DNA of 64,000 nucleotides from Bacteroidales bacterium (GTDB lineage Bacteria > Bacteroidota > Bacteroidia > Bacteroidales > UBA932), in the NCBI GenBank assembly GCA_017962375.1, contig JAGCVJ010000016.1, positions 1 to 64,000 of the forward strand, read 5' to 3'. Below are positions 1 through 8,557 of the stretch, piece after piece. The number at the start of each line of letters is the position of its first letter. Position 1 is the first letter of the stretch. Both the position numbers and the translations under genes were made by a program. A model generated the notes under the pieces. The model did not search any database, was not told the DNA's origin, and saw only the letters and a program-made list of their open reading frames with translations.

Positions 1-256
1 AATCCAACTGTAGCTCCAAATCACCGATTTTCCGGAGATACCTGTCCCGCTCTTTCTCTAATGCAGAATCACTAGTCTTGGGCGTCTCGAAAGCAGCTGC
101 GGAATTTTCCAGAAACTCCTTCTTCCAGCGGCTGATCATCAATGGTGATACACCATACTTCGCTGAGATTTCATTGAGTGTTTCCCGTTCCCTGATTGCC
201 TCAAATGCCACCTGAGCCTTGAATTTTGAATCGAATGTGCGTCTTGTACGTTTCAT
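1..256 (-). CDS. IS3-family transposase OrfA, partial
   Basis: The minus strand from 256 encodes about 85 residues beginning MKRTRRTFDSKFKAQVAFEA, the helix-turn-helix (HTH_Tnp_1) start of IS3-family OrfA. The HTH core reads ETLNEISAKYGVSPLMISRW, followed by a charged stretch (EKERDRYLRKIGDLELQ) that matches the coiled coil of OrfA. OrfA binds the element's ends, and the OrfAB fusion made by frameshifting is the active transposase. The frame is open to the left edge, so the rest of orfA and orfB lie outside the window. Confidence 0.85.
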   Translation of the reverse strand, partial: MKRTRRTFDSKFKAQVAFEAIRERETLNEISAKYGVSPLMISRWKKEFLENSAAAFETPKTSDSALEKERDRYLRKIGDLELQLD

Positions 257-295
257 AGCGCCAATGTATTAAAATTTAACTTAGGCACCTGTTCA
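1..295 (-). mobile_element. IS3-family insertion sequence, left-end fragment
   Basis: The orfA fragment is preceded (minus strand) by a short leader. Read on the minus strand, a probable terminus begins at 295 with TGAACAGGTGCCTAAGTTAA; IS3 elements normally start with TG. The exact end is inferred, because the other end and the target duplication are outside the window. Confidence 0.55.
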
Positions 296-660
296 AATTT
301 ATGGCAGTAGTATATTTGTATTGTACATGCGGAGTCGTATATAGTAGTACTTTTTAATCGGACTACGAGAGTCAATAATTTAGTTTTCAAGCCGAATATT
401 TATACCTTTATTTTAACTAAAGCCGTTTATGTCTTAGTGTGGCCTCTCGCTGTTATAGTATTTGATGTACTTTTCAATTCATTGTCTTATGTATTCGACT
501 TTTTCCTGCTGACTAATGTTTTTATACGCTATTTTAAAGAAGTGCCAACTATATATGTTGACAAGATGACTTACATAGTGTTACAGTGTGCTTACATATG
601 ATTTGTAAAATAGAATGAGAATTCTTATTTTTGATATACAATTATTAAATCAAACGAATT
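296..660. other. AT-rich intergenic stretch
   Basis: About 365 bases between the inferred IS end and the C10 protease gene. No convincing reading frame or RNA gene is seen. The only recognisable signal is the promoter near its right end (602-633). An isolated TATATTTG at 311-318 also fits the -7 box, but it is far from any gene and has no -33 partner. Confidence 0.6.
602..633 (+). promoter_or_regulatory. Bacteroidetes-type promoter of the C10 protease unit
   Basis: TTTG at 602-605 and TATTTTTG at 626-633 match the Bacteroidetes -33 (TTTG) and -7 (TAnnTTTG) elements with a 20-nt spacer. Transcription would start near 637-640, leaving about 20 nt of leader before the ATG at 661. It is the best two-element promoter match in the window. 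Confidence 0.7.
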
Positions 661-2262
661 ATGAACAAATTTTCTTATTGCCGTGTGCCATATTGGCTAG
701 TTTTGTTATCTGTCTTTCTTGTTGTCTCTTCTTGCACAAAGGATTCAATGCCGAAATTGGTTCTTGAAGAGAAGGAATCTTCCAATCCCTACAGAATTTC
801 TGAACAGGAGGCGTTAGCTTCATTGCAAGATTTCTTGAACTCACCAACAGGTTATTCTCAATCACCGACAAAGTCTAGTGCAAAAGACAAACTCAGAGGC
901 AAGAGAATAGGCAAAGTCAATTATTTGACAGCATCTTCCTCTTTCAGGACGTTCCTGTCAAGTAAAACGGCTCACTCTTTACGTACCAAGATACACGAGA
1001 TTGATCCAGGCGGACCTCTCCCAGATTCTATTATCATCCCTGATACCTTGGTCTATGTTGTTAATTTTGATGATGATGGCTTTGCCGTTTTGTCGGCAGA
1101 TAGCAGAATTTCATCAACAATCATAGCCGTTGTTGAGTCTGGAAGTATATCTATTGAAAATTTCAATCTCAACGATTATTTGGAACAAATGTTTTCTGAT
1201 ACTACTTTGACATACGACATGCATTTGTGGGGGGAAGATGAAGATGGTGATGATATTTGTCTAGAAGATACAGTTTCTACAGCAACATATGAACAAATGT
1301 TTTCTTTGGATTCAACATTCACTCTTCACACACCACAAGAGATGATTATTGAGATGGTTTCCGATTATCTAGTAAACGAAATCGTGAATAATTTCCCGTC
1401 TTCACCAGGCAATGGCATAGATCCTGGAGAAATTTGGGAAAATCCGGAGACTGGTCAAAGTGGTCAGGAGGGAGGTGGATCTTCCTCAGGAAGCGGGAAT
1501 ATGATTACTTGTGAATGGGAGACGGTTTCTGAAGTGCCAGCTATGATTACTACAAAGTGGTTTCAAGAAGCTCCGTTAAATCAGTTTACCCCACTTAAAA
1601 GTAATGGATTAGAACATAAAGCTATTGGATGTGGCCCTGTTGCTGTTGCTCAAATATTGGCATATCACGAATACCCTGGTTATTACTTTTTTCATGGTTA
1701 CTATTGCAACTGGGGTCTTATGAAGAGTGTTTATGTTAACCATGAAGATAATTATCCTGCTGATTATCCTGCTGTCGTATTATTGGCACATTTTCTGGAA
1801 GAATTAAGAAAAGAAACAAAAAGGAGTTTTTTGACTGAGTGGATTGGAGAATCTTGGACAACAGCCAAAAAGTGTAAGAAGGCTTTTAAGTCAGCTGGTT
1901 ATTCAGGAGTTCATAGATACTCCAGTTATCATGGCAATACAGTGTTAAATATGCTTAATTCCGGTTGCCCTGTTTTTATTGGTGCAATGGATAGCGGCAG
2001 TCTTGAAGGTCATTTTTGGGTAATAGATGGTTATAGAATACAAGATCTTGTAGGTAGTAACGGTAATACTTATGGTAGCAGAACCTTATTGCATTGCAAT
2101 TTTGGTTGGAAAGGTAGTTATGACGGCTATTATTGTAGCGGCGTTTTTGAAATAGGTAGTGGACCTGAGTATAACCAATATCCTGACAGTAATCCTGATT
2201 TGATAGGGAATCACTATAATTGGTGGTATAGAATGATTACCTATGATAATCCAAATAGTTAG
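661..2262 (+). CDS. C10-family (streptopain-like) cysteine protease lipoprotein
   Basis: A 533-residue protein exported as a lipoprotein: signal sequence to about residue 24, lipobox VVSSC. The next part (about 40-300) fits an inhibitory propeptide, with the Spi-type start YRISEQEALASLQDFL. The C-terminal C10 domain has the nucleophile Cys324 in AIGCGPVAVAQILAYHEYP, His451 in GHFWVIDGY, and the family's Asn/Trp motif LHCNFGWKG near 475. C10 enzymes include SpeB, PrtT and the Bacteroides fragilis Bfp proteases. A Gly/Ser-rich acidic linker lies around 245-280. The gene is AT-rich compared with the rest of the window, sits next to an IS, and is followed 3 nt later by another lipoprotein gene. 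The family assignment is firm; the substrate is unknown. Confidence 0.88.
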   Translation: MNKFSYCRVPYWLVLLSVFLVVSSCTKDSMPKLVLEEKESSNPYRISEQEALASLQDFLNSPTGYSQSPTKSSAKDKLRGKRIGKVNYLTASSSFRTFLSSKTAHSLRTKIHEIDPGGPLPDSIIIPDTLVYVVNFDDDGFAVLSADSRISSTIIAVVESGSISIENFNLNDYLEQMFSDTTLTYDMHLWGEDEDGDDICLEDTVSTATYEQMFSLDSTFTLHTPQEMIIEMVSDYLVNEIVNNFPSSPGNGIDPGEIWENPETGQSGQEGGGSSSGSGNMITCEWETVSEVPAMITTKWFQEAPLNQFTPLKSNGLEHKAIGCGPVAVAQILAYHEYPGYYFFHGYYCNWGLMKSVYVNHEDNYPADYPAVVLLAHFLEELRKETKRSFLTEWIGESWTTAKKCKKAFKSAGYSGVHRYSSYHGNTVLNMLNSGCPVFIGAMDSGSLEGHFWVIDGYRIQDLVGSNGNTYGSRTLLHCNFGWKGSYDGYYCSGVFEIGSGPEYNQYPDSNPDLIGNHYNWWYRMITYDNPNS

Positions 2263-2265
2263 TTT

Positions 2266-3039
2266 ATGAAAAACAACAACTGCATTATTCTTTTTTTCGT
2301 GTTGCTTGTTGCAATAGGATGTGGTCCTGTAAAGAAAGATAAGTACAGGATGGAGTCATTTATGGACAGATATCTCCGTGTTTCAGTTATTCAAGCGGAA
2401 CAAAGTGACGGGAGGAGTCTGGCTATTGTTTATAGCTGGACTGGAGCAATCCAGCAAGGAGGAAACAACTCAGAATTTAAGGCAATCAGCAAGAAAAATG
2501 GCGATACTGGCTACAATGTTAGTTTTTCCCGCAGCAGTGACGGTCTCTATGGTTTTTGTTATTCTCTTGAGAACAATCTAAAATCCATCAAGTTGTATGC
2601 CATTGATTCATATAATTCTAAATACGGAAGTGGTGCTGTGCTTAATGGTATGGTCCGTTATCTTTCTACTTCTATATCTCCATTTATCAGCTCAGGTTAT
2701 AAAAACACTTTCACGATGACAGAGAACAATACATCTGATTTGTTTAGGAATTATTTGCAAAATCTGTATTTGAAGCCTCTTAATTATCCTCAATTTGTGG
2801 GGAAACAAGAAAAACCGTATTTCCCTGTGGACAAATTGCTTAAAGATGTATCTGCAACTGATTTTAAGCTTGTGTTTCCCTTTATGAAAACTATTGGCGG
2901 TTCTGAAAAGGATTTATTAGGTTACCTATATTTTGAAGAACTTCCTAATGCACCGGGTAATTATAATATCAAGGTGGAAATCACCGATGAGATAGGAAAT
3001 GTCTATTCCTCTCAAATTACAATGAATTTTGATTATTAA
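2266..3039 (+). CDS. Small lipoprotein co-transcribed with the C10 protease
   Basis: A 257-residue protein with a signal sequence and lipobox VAIGC, so it should be a lipid-anchored envelope protein. I do not recognise a domain in the mature part, which is rich in Ser, Tyr and Asn and looks beta-rich; the C-terminus (KVEITDEIGNVYSSQI) resembles an Ig-like strand pair. It starts 3 nt after the protease stop, so the two are made from one mRNA. In Bacteroides fragilis some C10 protease genes are followed by genes for small inhibitors (Bfi). A partner or inhibitor role here is inference only: this protein is much larger than those inhibitors. Confidence 0.6.
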   Translation: MKNNNCIILFFVLLVAIGCGPVKKDKYRMESFMDRYLRVSVIQAEQSDGRSLAIVYSWTGAIQQGGNNSEFKAISKKNGDTGYNVSFSRSSDGLYGFCYSLENNLKSIKLYAIDSYNSKYGSGAVLNGMVRYLSTSISPFISSGYKNTFTMTENNTSDLFRNYLQNLYLKPLNYPQFVGKQEKPYFPVDKLLKDVSATDFKLVFPFMKTIGGSEKDLLGYLYFEELPNAPGNYNIKVEITDEIGNVYSSQITMNFDY

Positions 3040-3073
3040 GTTTTAATTGTTGCTTTTGCTACTCTTTTTTGTT

Positions 3074-3110
3074 TATACCCCATGTTATTTGTAAAGGGTT
3101 ATACTTTTTT
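3074..3110 (+). terminator. Probable Rho-independent terminator of the C10 protease unit
   Basis: TATACCCC (3074-3081) pairs with GGGTTATA (3096-3103) with one mismatch, followed by a T run at 3105-3110. The stem is weak, but its position just after the lipoprotein stop fits a terminator. Confidence 0.4.
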
Positions 3111-3221
3111 AGTATTTTTTAATGGATCTCAGATTGTTCTGGACGCTGTTTTTTGTAAAGGATGTGCTGCCTCCTCAGCTTCGTGCAGTTAATAAGTTTA
3201 CAAATTAACTATTTTTGCGAT

Positions 3222-3284
3222 ATGATGAAAAGCAGATTCCAGCAAAGCAGTATTTGGGTCAGAAGATACCCGCTTAACTATTAA
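3222..3284 (+). CDS. Possible 20-codon peptide or 5' gene remnant
   Basis: A short frame starts with ATGATG and encodes a basic 20-residue peptide (MMKSRF... ending YPLNY). It begins 4 nt after a perfect TAnnTTTG box (TATTTTTG, 3210-3217), the same spacing seen at tsaD and the MBL gene in this window. It could be a leaderless peptide, the remaining 5' end of a displaced gene, or chance. No homologue is recognised. Confidence 0.2.
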   Translation: MMKSRFQQSSIWVRRYPLNY

Positions 3285-3392
3285 TAATGGCTATCTGTTT
3301 AAAAACTGTAGTAGTATACAAAAACACTCACTTTGATGTAGACTTATTAACTGTTTAAAATGGGACGGGAAGAGTAAAGTTGATAGTGTAAT

Positions 3393-4943
3393 ATGGCCAA
3401 AACAAAAATATCTATAACATTAATAAAAGAAGGGTTTACTATTAAGGATGTTCTTAAAAGTGGAACGTCTTCTATTTTACTTCCTGATGGTAATAAACTC
3501 TTCTACAAGAAAAACATAGAGAATAGACCTGAATGGTTAGACTCTTTTTTGGGTGAGGATGCTCCGGATAATCGTAGCTTAAAATCAAAAAGTGTGTCAG
3601 CTGTTATATTCTATCTGGTTGAAGTTGAACAAGACCATGAAAGGCTTTTTGCTATCACATTTGGTTTCGGAAGAACACTTTTAAATACTATGGTTACAGA
3701 AGAACGTTTCGGTCTTATTACTACATTAAATACCATTGATGCAGACAAATTACGCAGTATAGATACAAATACGTTAGATATTAATCCACTTAAAAATAGA
3801 ATACAATCTGGGAATCTTGTTGGAATAGATATTTTCAATGTAGATAAAGATAAAGAATTGCTGAAGTCAATAACTGGTAAGGCAACAACAGACTGGTATG
3901 ATTGTACAATGTCTGGTTCAGATAGTCTATCTGTTGTAACCGAATTTACATATAAAAATATCAAACCGTTTCTTCTTAAATGCTATGAACAATATAATGC
4001 AGATGCATACCGAAGACATTTCAAATGGATAGATCAGATGCGACAAGTTGTAAATGGTCATTTAATTAGAGAATTGACTGAAAAGTTGTTGGCTATTCTG
4101 AATTCAGACGATTATTCGAGTTTGTTCTTTTCCGTTCCAGAAATAGTCGACTGGAAAAATGCAGATAGATTTCAAATAGGAGATTCTGAATTATATGATG
4201 ATGTAGATATAGAATTGTTGAAGGAAAACTACCCAAAAGGTTTTAAGAAAACAACAATTAGGAAGAATACCCTGTCTTTAATTGATGAAAATGGGAACAG
4301 AAAACAATGGTGGCCTCTTATTAGGTGTATTTCCGCAGACTTTGAATATCAAGACCAGAGATATCTCCTAAATGATGGTATATGGTACAAACTCCATCGC
4401 GATTTTGTAGAAGCAATCAATACATATTATAGAGAGACTGCTATTACAAAAGATCTTGAATTGTCAGATTACAATATTAATTCAGAGGCGACGTATAATG
4501 ATACTGCAGCAAAGGAACACCCGGACATACTTTGTTTAATGGATAGAAAGCTTAAACGTATTGGTGGTGATCCGATTGAAGTATGTGATTTATATAGTAA
4601 AGACAAGCGGTTAATACATGTTAAGCACTATACTGGTTCAAGTGTGTTAAGCCATTTATTTAATCAAGGTCTTGTTTCTGCAGAATCAATTTTTGACAAA
4701 ACATTTAGAAGTAAAGTACAAAATAAATTAAAAGAAGGATTTGAAATTGCTGCTGGAAATGAGTTTAAAGCATCAGACTATGAAGTCGTTTTTGTCATAG
4801 CAAAAAATGATGTCAAACGAAATGAGTTACCTGAGATTCCCTTCTTCAGCAAAGTCACCTTTCGTAATGTAGCTAATAAGTTAAAGATGTATGGATACAA
4901 AGTCTCGATAATGGGTATTCCGTACACATATGTTGCTCCATAA
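3393..4943 (+). CDS. TIGR04141 / DUF6119 sporadically distributed protein
   Basis: A 516-residue soluble protein without a signal sequence. I recognise the TIGR04141/DUF6119 family from ordered motifs: FAITFGFGRTLL near 89-100, ERFGLITTLNTID near 107-119, NRIQSGNLVGIDIF near 136-149, a GSDSLSV segment near 175, and HYTGSSVLSHLFNQGLVSAE near 410-430. The family occurs sporadically in bacteria. Its biochemical role is not established to my knowledge, although members are often met in variable genome regions. Here it stands alone between AT-rich spacers, with no restriction or modification partner in the window. Codon use is AT-rich, consistent with acquisition by transfer. Confidence 0.8.
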   Translation: MAKTKISITLIKEGFTIKDVLKSGTSSILLPDGNKLFYKKNIENRPEWLDSFLGEDAPDNRSLKSKSVSAVIFYLVEVEQDHERLFAITFGFGRTLLNTMVTEERFGLITTLNTIDADKLRSIDTNTLDINPLKNRIQSGNLVGIDIFNVDKDKELLKSITGKATTDWYDCTMSGSDSLSVVTEFTYKNIKPFLLKCYEQYNADAYRRHFKWIDQMRQVVNGHLIRELTEKLLAILNSDDYSSLFFSVPEIVDWKNADRFQIGDSELYDDVDIELLKENYPKGFKKTTIRKNTLSLIDENGNRKQWWPLIRCISADFEYQDQRYLLNDGIWYKLHRDFVEAINTYYRETAITKDLELSDYNINSEATYNDTAAKEHPDILCLMDRKLKRIGGDPIEVCDLYSKDKRLIHVKHYTGSSVLSHLFNQGLVSAESIFDKTFRSKVQNKLKEGFEIAAGNEFKASDYEVVFVIAKNDVKRNELPEIPFFSKVTFRNVANKLKMYGYKVSIMGIPYTYVAP

Positions 4944-4984
4944 ATGGGCAGCATGTTCAAAAAAGTGGTGAAGGGGACAAACTC

Positions 4985-5163
4985 TGTACACCTTTTGGGG
5001 GCACTATCCTAGAGATTGTGTAAATGGAAAATCTGGGAAAAGTATTACTTTAACCAGCTGAACAAATGAAAACACAAACACTAGCGATGCCAAAGAAAAA
5101 AGAAAAGTAGATTTGTCCCGCAAGTATTCCTTTCCTGGAGATAGTATCCCCAAAAGTGTGTAC
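4985..5163. mobile_element. Small inverted-repeat element, IS256-like ends (remnant or MITE)
   Basis: TGTACACCTTTTGGGGGCAC continuing to CTATC (4985-5008) is repeated in inverted, imperfect form at 5140-5163, GATAGTATCCCCAAAAGTGT plus GTAC. About 20 of 24 positions pair. Ends of the kind TGTACAC..TTTTGGG..ACTATC remind me of IS256-family termini. The 130 bases between them carry no transposase; only short frames are present. No matching target duplication is visible at these exact ends, so the true boundaries may differ. Confidence 0.5.
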
Positions 5164-5206
5164 GTCTTAGAAAAAGGCCTAATAGAAGCCTGATGAGATA
5201 ACAGTG

Positions 5207-6898
5207 TTACGGCTTTTGACTGTTTATGAAATCGCGGGATGCTGCTTTAATCTCAAGGGTAATAGCATTGTAAATCCTGGGAGATGATGCAATGATTATC
5301 TCCGCCCACTCCCTGGCCTTTTCATTATTACAGTTATCGCGATAAAACTTGAACAAATCATACTTTGGCACCATCCTGTCGGGAGACATATAATGAGCGG
5401 CAACAAAGCACGATTCAGCTTTATCCATCACGGAACTTTCAGAATATAGATTGCCTAATGCCGACATCATCTCCACTACCTTTATCCTTCGGGAGCAGGC
5501 TTCCAGTGCAGAAACATGATCAGCAGCACTCAGACGGAAAGAATGAGTTGCATAAAGCAGAGACATATCCTTGTTTCTGAAAATGATTGATTCACTTGCC
5601 GGACGGATTCTGTCTGCCATTGAATCTTCAGGAAGGTGAATGAATTCCTTCAAGTCCTTCTCGGCAGAAGAATATCTCTTACCCACATTCCAGCATAAGA
5701 CGGAGGTCAATGTCAAGACAATCGCACACAGAAGTAATCTGACTGGCCCTCGTTTCTTCTTGATTTCATTGCAACTGTCGTTAATGCCACAACTGCTTGC
5801 AAATCCCAAGATCAGCGGAGCCAGTATGATTATGGGAAGGATTTCGTATGTGTAAAGGAAGAATGAAGAGGTCCCCAAAGAAATGGATGCTGCAATAAGT
5901 CCTCTGTTTCTGCATTTCCTGAAGGCATAAACAACAAATAGCGCAAAAAGGATAAACCCAACTACTCCCTGTTCGCAGAGGATATGCAGATACTCGTTGA
6001 ATGTCTGATAATGGTTGGTTGCAAATGGTGCAAAAGGGGAAAGAGGACTTGCCTGGAAATATTCTGCTTGCCAAGGCATATACAAAGATTGGACAGCTCC
6101 GGAAGAATAGCCGAAAAGTGGAGCTTTCAGGAATGCTTCACCACTAGATGCCCAAATCAGAAGCCGTACATCAGCGGATCCAGCACGTATTCTGTATAGA
6201 AGAAAGGCACCAACAAAAACGGCCACAGTCAAACACACAAAAACCAGTAGTTTTCTGTAAGACTTTAGACATTTGTATTTGTCCGAACTGAACCACAGAT
6301 ATGCTAATGCCATTACAAAAGCTAGCAAAGCACCCCTTGATTTAGAGAGAATCAGAATGACAAGCAGTAATATGCTCAGCGATGCAAGAAATACCTTTTT
6401 TAAGAAGCTTTTGTTGTTTTCAATCAGAAGAAAGATAACTCCAGATAGGCCTATGGAAACATATACTCCCAAGTGTCCTGGGTTGTAGAAAAAGCCCAAA
6501 AGATATGACAGGAGACCACACAAACCGACTGTTAACAATAATAAAGGAACTCGTCCTTTATCAAATAGTCTTCCTGCAATATACAGTAAACCAAGAAGCA
6601 ACCATTTTACTATTGTAAGAGGTTCAATGTAGTTTTCTTTTGCAAAACATATTCTGAAAAGAGCATATGAACAGTACGAAAGCAATAGAATATCAGCTGT
6701 ATTTATCTTGTTGTTTCTTGAGAGGCATAACAGTACACAAGCTACAATTGCCGAACTGCTGGCCAGTACAATACACTGGAGCCAAGAACCAAAACTGTTT
6801 GTGTATCGACATATCAGTAATGAACCCAAGAGAAATACAACAAAGAGGACTCCTGTTAGAAGTCCTCTAAAATGTATTATTGTCTTACGACCTTTCAT
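5207..6898 (-). CDS. O-antigen ligase / Wzy-like membrane protein with C-terminal helical repeat
   Basis: About 563 residues with some 10-12 membrane segments in the first 390. The O-antigen ligase (Wzy_C) signature lies in the large periplasmic loop, NHYQTFNEYLHILCEQGVVG, followed by more membrane segments. A soluble C-terminal part (about 420-560) has TPR-like helices. Members join lipid-linked glycans to an acceptor or polymerise them. The start is taken as the ATG at 6898; a TTG at 6910 would add four residues. It is the last gene of a four-gene unit whose other products are all exported, so an envelope glycan or glycoprotein role is likely. The acceptor is unknown. Confidence 0.8.
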   Translation of the reverse strand: MKGRKTIIHFRGLLTGVLFVVFLLGSLLICRYTNSFGSWLQCIVLASSSAIVACVLLCLSRNNKINTADILLLSYCSYALFRICFAKENYIEPLTIVKWLLLGLLYIAGRLFDKGRVPLLLLTVGLCGLLSYLLGFFYNPGHLGVYVSIGLSGVIFLLIENNKSFLKKVFLASLSILLLVILILSKSRGALLAFVMALAYLWFSSDKYKCLKSYRKLLVFVCLTVAVFVGAFLLYRIRAGSADVRLLIWASSGEAFLKAPLFGYSSGAVQSLYMPWQAEYFQASPLSPFAPFATNHYQTFNEYLHILCEQGVVGFILFALFVVYAFRKCRNRGLIAASISLGTSSFFLYTYEILPIIILAPLILGFASSCGINDSCNEIKKKRGPVRLLLCAIVLTLTSVLCWNVGKRYSSAEKDLKEFIHLPEDSMADRIRPASESIIFRNKDMSLLYATHSFRLSAADHVSALEACSRRIKVVEMMSALGNLYSESSVMDKAESCFVAAHYMSPDRMVPKYDLFKFYRDNCNNEKAREWAEIIIASSPRIYNAITLEIKAASRDFINSQKP

Positions 6899-6920
6899 CT
6901 TTAAGGCCAATACTTTGCGT

Positions 6921-8534
6921 TTATAGTTCCTTGCAAGGAATGACTACATAGCCATTACCCTTCACAGCACCCATATATGGACCTACAGTATCAACGCCTG
7001 CGCTAGTTCTCTTAAAGAAAGCCAGCATATAAGGATTAACATCTGTTCTGCAGGTTGCAAACCAGCACCATCCACCTCCATCAGCATCATAAACCGATCC
7101 CTGGGAATTCCTGGATCCGACGCCTGGGAAATGAATCAACTTGCCGGTTTTCCATCCCTCGGTATAGAAGTAGTAGCCTTCTCCCATCTTGAAAGATCCG
7201 GTAGAGTTGATTTTGTCCAGCTCATTTGTCCATTGACCGTCTTTAGTAAAACCAGTGAAGGATACAGCAGGAGGTACGCAGAAACCTACAGGAGACGGAT
7301 CATAAACAGTTTTATTTGGCATAAAGGAGATTGTGGCACCTGGGGTTGCGTTAGAACTCCAAAGGTTGGAGTACTTCTTGTCCATATCGTTGTTAGCGTT
7401 AAATGTCCCGGGATTCTGGATGTAACTCTTTATGTCATCCTTAAGATTTGAGATCTTAAAACTTCCATCAATAAATCCATTAGGACCATAATAACCCTTG
7501 TTGGTATTGCTGCCTGAGCCTTTAGAACCTAGCATAGGATCCTTTCTTCCCCACTGGTAAAAAACACAGTTACCATAAGCGTCACCGTTTTTGCTCTTTC
7601 CGGATGTCGGTTCGCACCAGCCGAGGAAGACAGGTAAGAAGTCAATTGTCCAGACAACATTTTTTACCGGTATAGGAGTAAGATCCACATCCGTTACCCA
7701 GATATGCCAGCTCCATGCTACAAGACCTTCGGAATCGTATGCGGCAACAATGGCATTGCCCTGAGTGAAGTTGGCCTTGTCAAGATAGAATGTCAGATAC
7801 TTGTTCTCCTTTGTTCCGCTGCCACCTGTCATCGCGATACCTTCTACAAGGTTCTGGCTGTCCATCCAGATCAAGCCTGCCTTTGTGATAGGATACTTCT
7901 GGCTAACCCAAGGGTCTTTGGTGTCGTTGCCAGTGCTGATGCCGGTTCCTTTATGGTCCAGGAAATTTGGCAGAATGTTCTCTCCGCTAACTGTTGGCAA
8001 ATAAGCTATTTTGTTAGTGGAGCCATTCTTTATGGCATTTCCATATACCATTGGAATCTTGTAGAATCCAGGCTTGGAAACCACATAGCAGTTTGCTGTA
8101 GAACGGGTTATTGTATTGCCATAGATGTCCATCAGAGACAAATCTGTCGCCGATTCAAATACAGTGACTGTACAGTTGGCGGTCTTTCCACCTGCAGTTG
8201 CTGTAATTTGTGCTGTTCCGGGGGCTTTTGCCGTGACCTGTCCTGTGGAGGAAACTGTAGCTACGGCACTGTTGGAAGAAGCCCAGGTAACAGTCTTGTT
8301 GGTTGCGTTATCGGGCTTGACAGAGGCTTCCAGATAAAGTGTTCCGTTTTTCTCCAAATACCCTTTGGCCTGGTTGACGGTAACGGAAGTAACCGCCACA
8401 TCCTTACCCGGGGTAGGAGTTGGTGTAGGAGTTGGAGTTGGCTCTTTGGAATTATCTCCCGAACATCCAACTACAGTCAAAGCAATACCCAATAAAACAA
8501 CAGCTCTTTTTCGAAGCTTAAATATGTCGTTCAT
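6921..8534 (-). CDS. Lipoprotein with Pro-Thr linker and Big2 (Ig-like) domain
   Basis: A 537-residue lipoprotein: lipobox TVVGC near residue 24, then a PTPTPTPTPTP spacer, then a Big2 Ig-like domain at about 47-127 (VTSVTVNQA..VTWASSNSAVATVSSTGQVTAKAPGTAQITAT). The remaining 400 residues are aromatic- and Gly-rich (GYYGPNGFIDGSFK, YDPSPVGFCVPPAVSFTGF). The phrase VYDPSPVGFCVPP is typical of the surface proteins carrying the Fibrobacter-type FISUMP repeat. Big2 domains mediate adhesion or display. It is the third gene of the minus-strand unit, 22 nt from each neighbour. Surface location is supported; the function is not known. Confidence 0.75.
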   Translation of the reverse strand: MNDIFKLRKRAVVLLGIALTVVGCSGDNSKEPTPTPTPTPTPGKDVAVTSVTVNQAKGYLEKNGTLYLEASVKPDNATNKTVTWASSNSAVATVSSTGQVTAKAPGTAQITATAGGKTANCTVTVFESATDLSLMDIYGNTITRSTANCYVVSKPGFYKIPMVYGNAIKNGSTNKIAYLPTVSGENILPNFLDHKGTGISTGNDTKDPWVSQKYPITKAGLIWMDSQNLVEGIAMTGGSGTKENKYLTFYLDKANFTQGNAIVAAYDSEGLVAWSWHIWVTDVDLTPIPVKNVVWTIDFLPVFLGWCEPTSGKSKNGDAYGNCVFYQWGRKDPMLGSKGSGSNTNKGYYGPNGFIDGSFKISNLKDDIKSYIQNPGTFNANNDMDKKYSNLWSSNATPGATISFMPNKTVYDPSPVGFCVPPAVSFTGFTKDGQWTNELDKINSTGSFKMGEGYYFYTEGWKTGKLIHFPGVGSRNSQGSVYDADGGGWCWFATCRTDVNPYMLAFFKRTSAGVDTVGPYMGAVKGNGYVVIPCKEL

Positions 8535-8557
8535 AGTAAAACTATTTATTATTCAAC

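Larger units (their letters stand above)
3040..3392. other. AT-rich intergenic stretch
   Basis: Holds a probable terminator (3074-3110) for the preceding unit and an isolated -7 box (3210-3217), which is directly followed by a 20-codon reading frame (3222-3284). No clear promoter is seen immediately upstream of the ATG at 3393. Confidence 0.5.

Noticed and set aside
311-318. Isolated TATATTTG as a promoter
   Set aside because: No -33 partner and no gene within 340 bases.
6899-6910. TTG start for the O-antigen-ligase-like gene
   Set aside because: The ATG four codons later gives the same protein with a better start.
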